Shown piece after piece: positions 60,982 through 64,000 of a stretch of 64,000 nucleotides of DNA. The stretch is taken from contig JAFRJX010000003.1 in NCBI GenBank assembly GCA_017432025.1, positions 1-64,000 of the forward strand. Reading direction: 5' to 3'. The translations under genes were made by a program, and so were the position numbers. How positions within the stretch are numbered: position 1 is the first letter of the stretch; each line of letters begins with the position of its first letter. The DNA is from Candidatus Saccharimonadota bacterium (GTDB lineage Bacteria; Patescibacteriota; Saccharimonadia; Saccharimonadales; Saccharimonadaceae). A model generated the notes under the pieces. It did not search any database, was not told the origin of the DNA, and worked only from the letters and a program-made list of their open reading frames with translations.

Positions 60982-62367
60982 ATGGACTACGAAAAACGCG
61001 CTAAGCGTCAAAGCCTCCGCATCATTTTTTCTGAACTTGTAATGGTACTTGCCGTTGTTAGTATGGTGGTGGTTCTTGGTTTTGTGGTCTCTGGTTATTG
61101 GATCAATGGGGATCTAAAAGTCGAACGCCAAGGCATGCTTCAAGTCAATTCCATTCCAACCGGTCTTAATATCACAATTGACGATGAATTGCTCCGTTTC
61201 CAACATACAAATTCTAGCAAAATTTTGAGTAGTGGCGAACATACAGTACTATTATCCAAAGAAGGTTACGATACTTGGTCTAAAACCGTCACAATTCGTG
61301 AGGGCCTGCTTTACCGCCTAAACTATCCATATTTATTTAGGCAGGAGCGCGAGAAAGAAGATGTTTACGATGCGACTGGCACAACTCTTGCGACCGTTTC
61401 GCCGAATCGCAACCTAATTCTTTTAATAAATAAAACCACCAACTGGACTTTGATTAATCTGGACAGTACGACGATTAGACCAATCGCCGTTGATATTTCC
61501 AAGGCATTTTCGAGTGTCAGTCTCGCCACCGGCGCTACGTCCGGTCTCTTTACCGGCGAAATTCTCACTACCGAATGGGACAATGCGAACGAACACATTC
61601 TTTTCAAAGTTAAAAATGGCGACAATATTGAATGGGTACTGTTAAATGTCCGTAATGCATCAAAAAGTATTAACCTCACTCGGGAATTCGCTTCAAATTT
61701 CGAAGATGTCCGTATCCAGGATAGCTCCGCCTCAAACTTGCTTGCAATGCGTAGTGGCAACCTGCACAAAGTCGATGTTGAATCCCGTCAAATCTCCGCG
61801 ATTTTAGCCAGCGGCGTCATACATTACGATTATTATGACAACGAAATCGTCTATTCCACGAAAGAAAAGATTTATCTCTTAAAACTTGGTGACGAAAAAG
61901 CTACGCCAGTCGAAGAATTAGAAGCCCCGGCCATGCTACTTCTCAGCAAGTTCTATGAAGATAAATACATCACCGTAATCCGCGATCTCGAAGTGATTGT
62001 CTACAAAAAAGACGACTTAACCGAAGTCGCCCGCGCCGAACTGAGTTTCGCCCCGACCTATTACAAAGTCGGCCATGATGGCGATTTCATCTTCTTAAGA
62101 AACGGTAACAAACTTGCTACCTTCGACATGGAGGCTTTAGCACTCAAAGAATGGTCGCCAGAATCCGAAAAATTCGGTTGGATCACGAATTACATGATTT
62201 ATACCGTTAAAAATAACGAGTTGATTGTTTATGACTACGATGGCTTGAATCGCCGTTCAATTTCCACTAACGTTTCTGCGCATTTCCCAGTTACTATCAC
62301 CAATAATCGTTGGATGTATTACTTCAACGATGATGGTTTAGTGCGTGAATGGTTAATTCCTAGATAA
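60982..62367 (+). CDS. PEGA-domain membrane protein with beta-propeller-like region
   Basis: 461 residues: short cytosolic N-terminus, a membrane helix (about 13-37), a PEGA domain (VNSIPTGLNITIDDE, GEHTVLLSKEGYDTWSKTV) about 48-115, then repeated four-strand beta units to the end. It is exported and probably binds cell-wall or protein ligands. The ATG at 60982 has TGG-TATAAT ending 6 nt before it; an in-frame ATG at 60937 precedes the promoter and is rejected. It ends 1 nt before the convergent sortase gene. Confidence 0.8.
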   Translation: MDYEKRAKRQSLRIIFSELVMVLAVVSMVVVLGFVVSGYWINGDLKVERQGMLQVNSIPTGLNITIDDELLRFQHTNSSKILSSGEHTVLLSKEGYDTWSKTVTIREGLLYRLNYPYLFRQEREKEDVYDATGTTLATVSPNRNLILLINKTTNWTLINLDSTTIRPIAVDISKAFSSVSLATGATSGLFTGEILTTEWDNANEHILFKVKNGDNIEWVLLNVRNASKSINLTREFASNFEDVRIQDSSASNLLAMRSGNLHKVDVESRQISAILASGVIHYDYYDNEIVYSTKEKIYLLKLGDEKATPVEELEAPAMLLLSKFYEDKYITVIRDLEVIVYKKDDLTEVARAELSFAPTYYKVGHDGDFIFLRNGNKLATFDMEALALKEWSPESEKFGWITNYMIYTVKNNELIVYDYDGLNRRSISTNVSAHFPVTITNNRWMYYFNDDGLVREWLIPR

Positions 62368-63507
62368 TTATTGTCCAGTAAACCAATTCCAGAGTCCTTC
62401 GAAGAAGGATGGTTCATTGGATGGCAGTGCCGTGCTTTCGTCGATAGACGGGATGTCCCCACTGGATTCTTGGCTCGCGCCGTCATAGCTTGGTGAGATT
62501 TGTTCGCCAGTTACGAGTAAACGATATCTCGAAGTTCCAAGTGGCGTACAAGTGACAAGTGTAATTAGTGGTTTATCGGTTTGCACAACGAGAGCAGCGA
62601 CATTGGTTGGTTCAACCACCTCTTTTTTAATCACGCGGTAAGTGTAACGCACAGAATTGTAATTCACATAAATCAAATCACCATGTTCTAACCTTTCGAG
62701 ACCAGAGAAAATGTATTTATATGGATTGGAACTATAAACATCACCTGCCGAGTGACCAGTCAGAATGAAGTTACCAATTTCGCCTGGATAGGCACTCGCA
62801 CCAGCAATACGATAGTGAGCCACGCCATTATTCATCGCCTGCATAATGCCAGAAAGTGGCACATTATAACGTACTGGTACGTCCACATTGAGCTTTGGAA
62901 TGATGAGTCTTGGATCCGCCGAAACGGTTTGCGTAATCGTTGGGTCGAGTGCTTCGATTTCCGAAGCGGGTACGTTCCCTGGCGACATATAGGCCATAAT
63001 TGGCGCAAAAATCAGACGGTTGTATTGTAAGAACAAAATCACGAGCGCAACGGTGAGACCAGCAAATAATGGGATAAACTTGCGCATGCGACGTGTTTTT
63101 TTCGCGTTTTCCGTGGCTTTCTTGCGAATCTTAATGCGAAGGCTACTGTCTTTTTCGTTTGCCTTGCTTTTTGACAAAATCTCTTCTTCTTCGGCTTTAT
63201 CACGGGCCTCGCGAAGCTTTTCTTTTGCGATATAGTCACGCGCGGCGTTTGAATAGTACTGGCTGTAATACTTCTGATAATAGTCTTGCCAAGCGGAGTG
63301 ATACTTTTTCCAAGATTCGGAATTAATCTTCTGTGGAACCGGTTGATCCTTCAAATGTTGACCCGGTTGCGCCTTTGCGGCATTCGCTTCCTCGGCTTTT
63401 TTCTGGGCCTGCGCAGTATAAGCCGCCAAAACTTTCTTTCTGGCGAGTTGTGCAGCTGCTTGCCTGCTGAGGTCACTCGAAGACTGCCCACCGGTATCTG
63501 GATTCAT
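62368..63507 (-). CDS. Sortase (class D/E/F-like)
   Basis: 379 residues: long charged cytosolic N-terminus (about 1-150, Ala/Lys/Gln-rich, coiled), one membrane helix (about 153-172), and a sortase domain with FILTGHS (catalytic His near 250), LVTCTPLG (Cys near 315) and SRYRLLV (Arg near 325). Sortases link LPxTG-type proteins to peptidoglycan. No classic LPxTG protein was noticed here. TGC-TATAAT ends 6 nt before the ATG (leaderless). Confidence 0.9.
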   Translation of the reverse strand: MNPDTGGQSSSDLSRQAAAQLARKKVLAAYTAQAQKKAEEANAAKAQPGQHLKDQPVPQKINSESWKKYHSAWQDYYQKYYSQYYSNAARDYIAKEKLREARDKAEEEEILSKSKANEKDSSLRIKIRKKATENAKKTRRMRKFIPLFAGLTVALVILFLQYNRLIFAPIMAYMSPGNVPASEIEALDPTITQTVSADPRLIIPKLNVDVPVRYNVPLSGIMQAMNNGVAHYRIAGASAYPGEIGNFILTGHSAGDVYSSNPYKYIFSGLERLEHGDLIYVNYNSVRYTYRVIKKEVVEPTNVAALVVQTDKPLITLVTCTPLGTSRYRLLVTGEQISPSYDGASQESSGDIPSIDESTALPSNEPSFFEGLWNWFTGQ

Positions 63508-63555
63508 AGTAAAATTATAGCATAAATACCTAAAATGTGTTAAAATAATCACTAA

Positions 63556-63642
63556 GGGCGAGTGGCGGAACTGGTAGACGCGCTAGACTCAAAATCTGGT
63601 GACCGCAAGGTCGTAAGGGTTCGATTCCCTTCCCGCCCACCA
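63556..63642 (+). tRNA. tRNA-Leu (CAA)
   Basis: 87-nt class II tRNA: acceptor GGGCGAG / CCCGCCC with an A-C mismatch at pair 6, D-arm with GCGGAACTGG, anticodon loop CTCAAAA (CAA), variable arm GTGACCGCAAGGTC, T-loop TTCGATT, encoded CCA. TGT-TAAAAT lies just upstream. Confidence 0.94.
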
Positions 63643-63646
63643 GAGA

Positions 63647-63680
63647 AAAAAAGAAGACTCTTTAGAGTCTTATTTTTTTC
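63647..63680 (+). terminator. Terminator after tRNA-Leu
   Basis: AAGACTC TTTA GAGTCTT then A and seven T. Confidence 0.85.
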
Positions 63681-63702
63681 TCCCGATAGAACGGGAGGAA
63701 TT

Positions 63703-63737
63703 GAACCCGTAGGGTTCGCCCGCCGAAGGCGGATAGC
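63703..63737 (+). repeat. 35-nt double-hairpin repeat (tRNA-Leu copy)
   Basis: AACCC GTA GGGTT then CCGCC GAA GGCGG and ATAGC; 32 of 35 positions match the copy near tRNA-Glu, on the same strand as the tRNA in both cases. The 15-nt core also occurs near tRNA-Ile (7199-7213). Confidence 0.8.
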
Positions 63738-63753
63738 GAGCGTAGCGAGCGTC

Positions 63754-63771
63754 TTCCCTTCCCGCCCACCA
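63754..63771 (+). repeat. Partial copy of the tRNA-Leu 3' end
   Basis: 18 nt (TTCCCTTCCCGCCCACCA) identical to 63625-63642, 129 bp downstream, including the CCA end. Confidence 0.85.
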
Positions 63772-63800
63772 AAAAACGACCAGGTGGCCGTCTTTTTTAT
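63771..63800. terminator. Bidirectional terminator
   Basis: AAAAAACG-CC AGGT GG-CG-TTTTTT, shared with the convergent gene at 63797. Confidence 0.8.
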
Positions 63801-63991
63801 TGTACGTATTTAGTATATCCAGCTCTCACCAATCTTTTATGCGCATCCCAAACGTCATCCGGTATATCAACTGGCACCTGGAAACCAGCCTCAGCGTAGG
63901 TTTTCATCCTCTGCATATCGCCGACCATTACATTAATCTCGCGTTCTAAATCGTCATCCGAAATGTATTCTTCAAGTGGGATCTTTTTCAC
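63797..63991 (-). CDS. Small hypothetical protein, possibly 5'-incomplete
   Basis: 64 residues from a GTG at 63991; not recognised. Soluble, acidic, helical. The frame stays open to the window edge, so the true start may lie outside. It ends beside a good terminator. Confidence 0.4.
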   Translation of the reverse strand: MKKIPLEEYISDDDLEREINVMVGDMQRMKTYAEAGFQVPVDIPDDVWDAHKRLVRAGYTKYVQ

Positions 63992-64000
63992 CGCGACGCG

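Noticed and set aside
1-64000. Alternative genetic code (UGA as Gly, as in Gracilibacteria)
   Set aside because: TGA ends several genes cleanly, for example 2794 and 1979, and no conserved protein contains in-frame TGA.

Overview
The window looks like a piece of a Patescibacteria (CPR) chromosome, most likely Candidatus Saccharibacteria (TM7). This is inference from the tight gene packing, short versions of housekeeping genes (a 258-residue Fmt, a four-domain S1), DUF5663 proteins, a conjugation-type coupling ATPase, sortase and L,D-transpeptidase surface genes, and the standard genetic code (TGA is a stop, so not Gracilibacteria). It opens with the last 130 bases of a 16S rRNA gene that has its own terminator and no 23S or 5S gene behind it.

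Layout. 1-7.5 kb: 16S end, MTA/SAH nucleosidase, EEP nuclease-fold and MazG-like genes, SpoU methylase, polytopic membrane proteins, a membrane-anchored HNH protein, tRNA-Ala and tRNA-Ile. 7.5-17 kb: a small RNA candidate, a KGG-repeat protein, a zincin, a ROK kinase, ribosomal protein S1, a DUF5663 protein with a 1351-residue partner, and an acyl-CoA synthetase. 17-24.5 kb: a cell-envelope block (GT2 glycosyltransferase, two secreted proteins sharing an Ig-like domain around a HerA-like ATPase, an L,D-transpeptidase, two DUF1653 proteins) ending at tRNA-Asn. 24.6-34 kb: IF-2, Fmt, peptide deformylase, PriA and RecJ. 34-43 kb: a lone KwaB/DUF4868-like gene, then the division and wall cluster rsmH-ftsL-ftsI-mraY-ftsW-murG-ftsQ. 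43-64 kb: a T4SS-type coupling ATPase, a sigma-region-4/HARE-HTH fusion, TopA, DprA, Pth, PIN-PhoH, Der, tRNA-Glu, GltX, PEGA and sortase proteins, tRNA-Leu.

The most unusual signals are not protein genes. First, 22 protein genes carry a -10 box that ends 6 or 7 nt (19 of them exactly 6) before the start codon, which predicts leaderless mRNAs and corrects several start codons. Second, all four tRNA transcription units are followed, about 80-140 bp downstream, by a partial copy of their own 3' end, with small GAA/TTC-loop hairpins in between. A 35-nt hairpin repeat is shared by the tRNA-Leu and tRNA-Glu loci with a compensatory base-pair change. Third, there are several candidate structured RNAs: a rod-like element at 43.4 kb, a terminated RNA antisense to the dprA direction at 51.2-51.5 kb, a small RNA at 7.5 kb, and a 21-codon ORF plus folded leader between rsmH and ftsL. 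Fourth, two SD-led genes have 3' UTR stretches complementary to their own Shine-Dalgarno region.

All identifications come from reading the sequence and remembered family motifs; no search was run.
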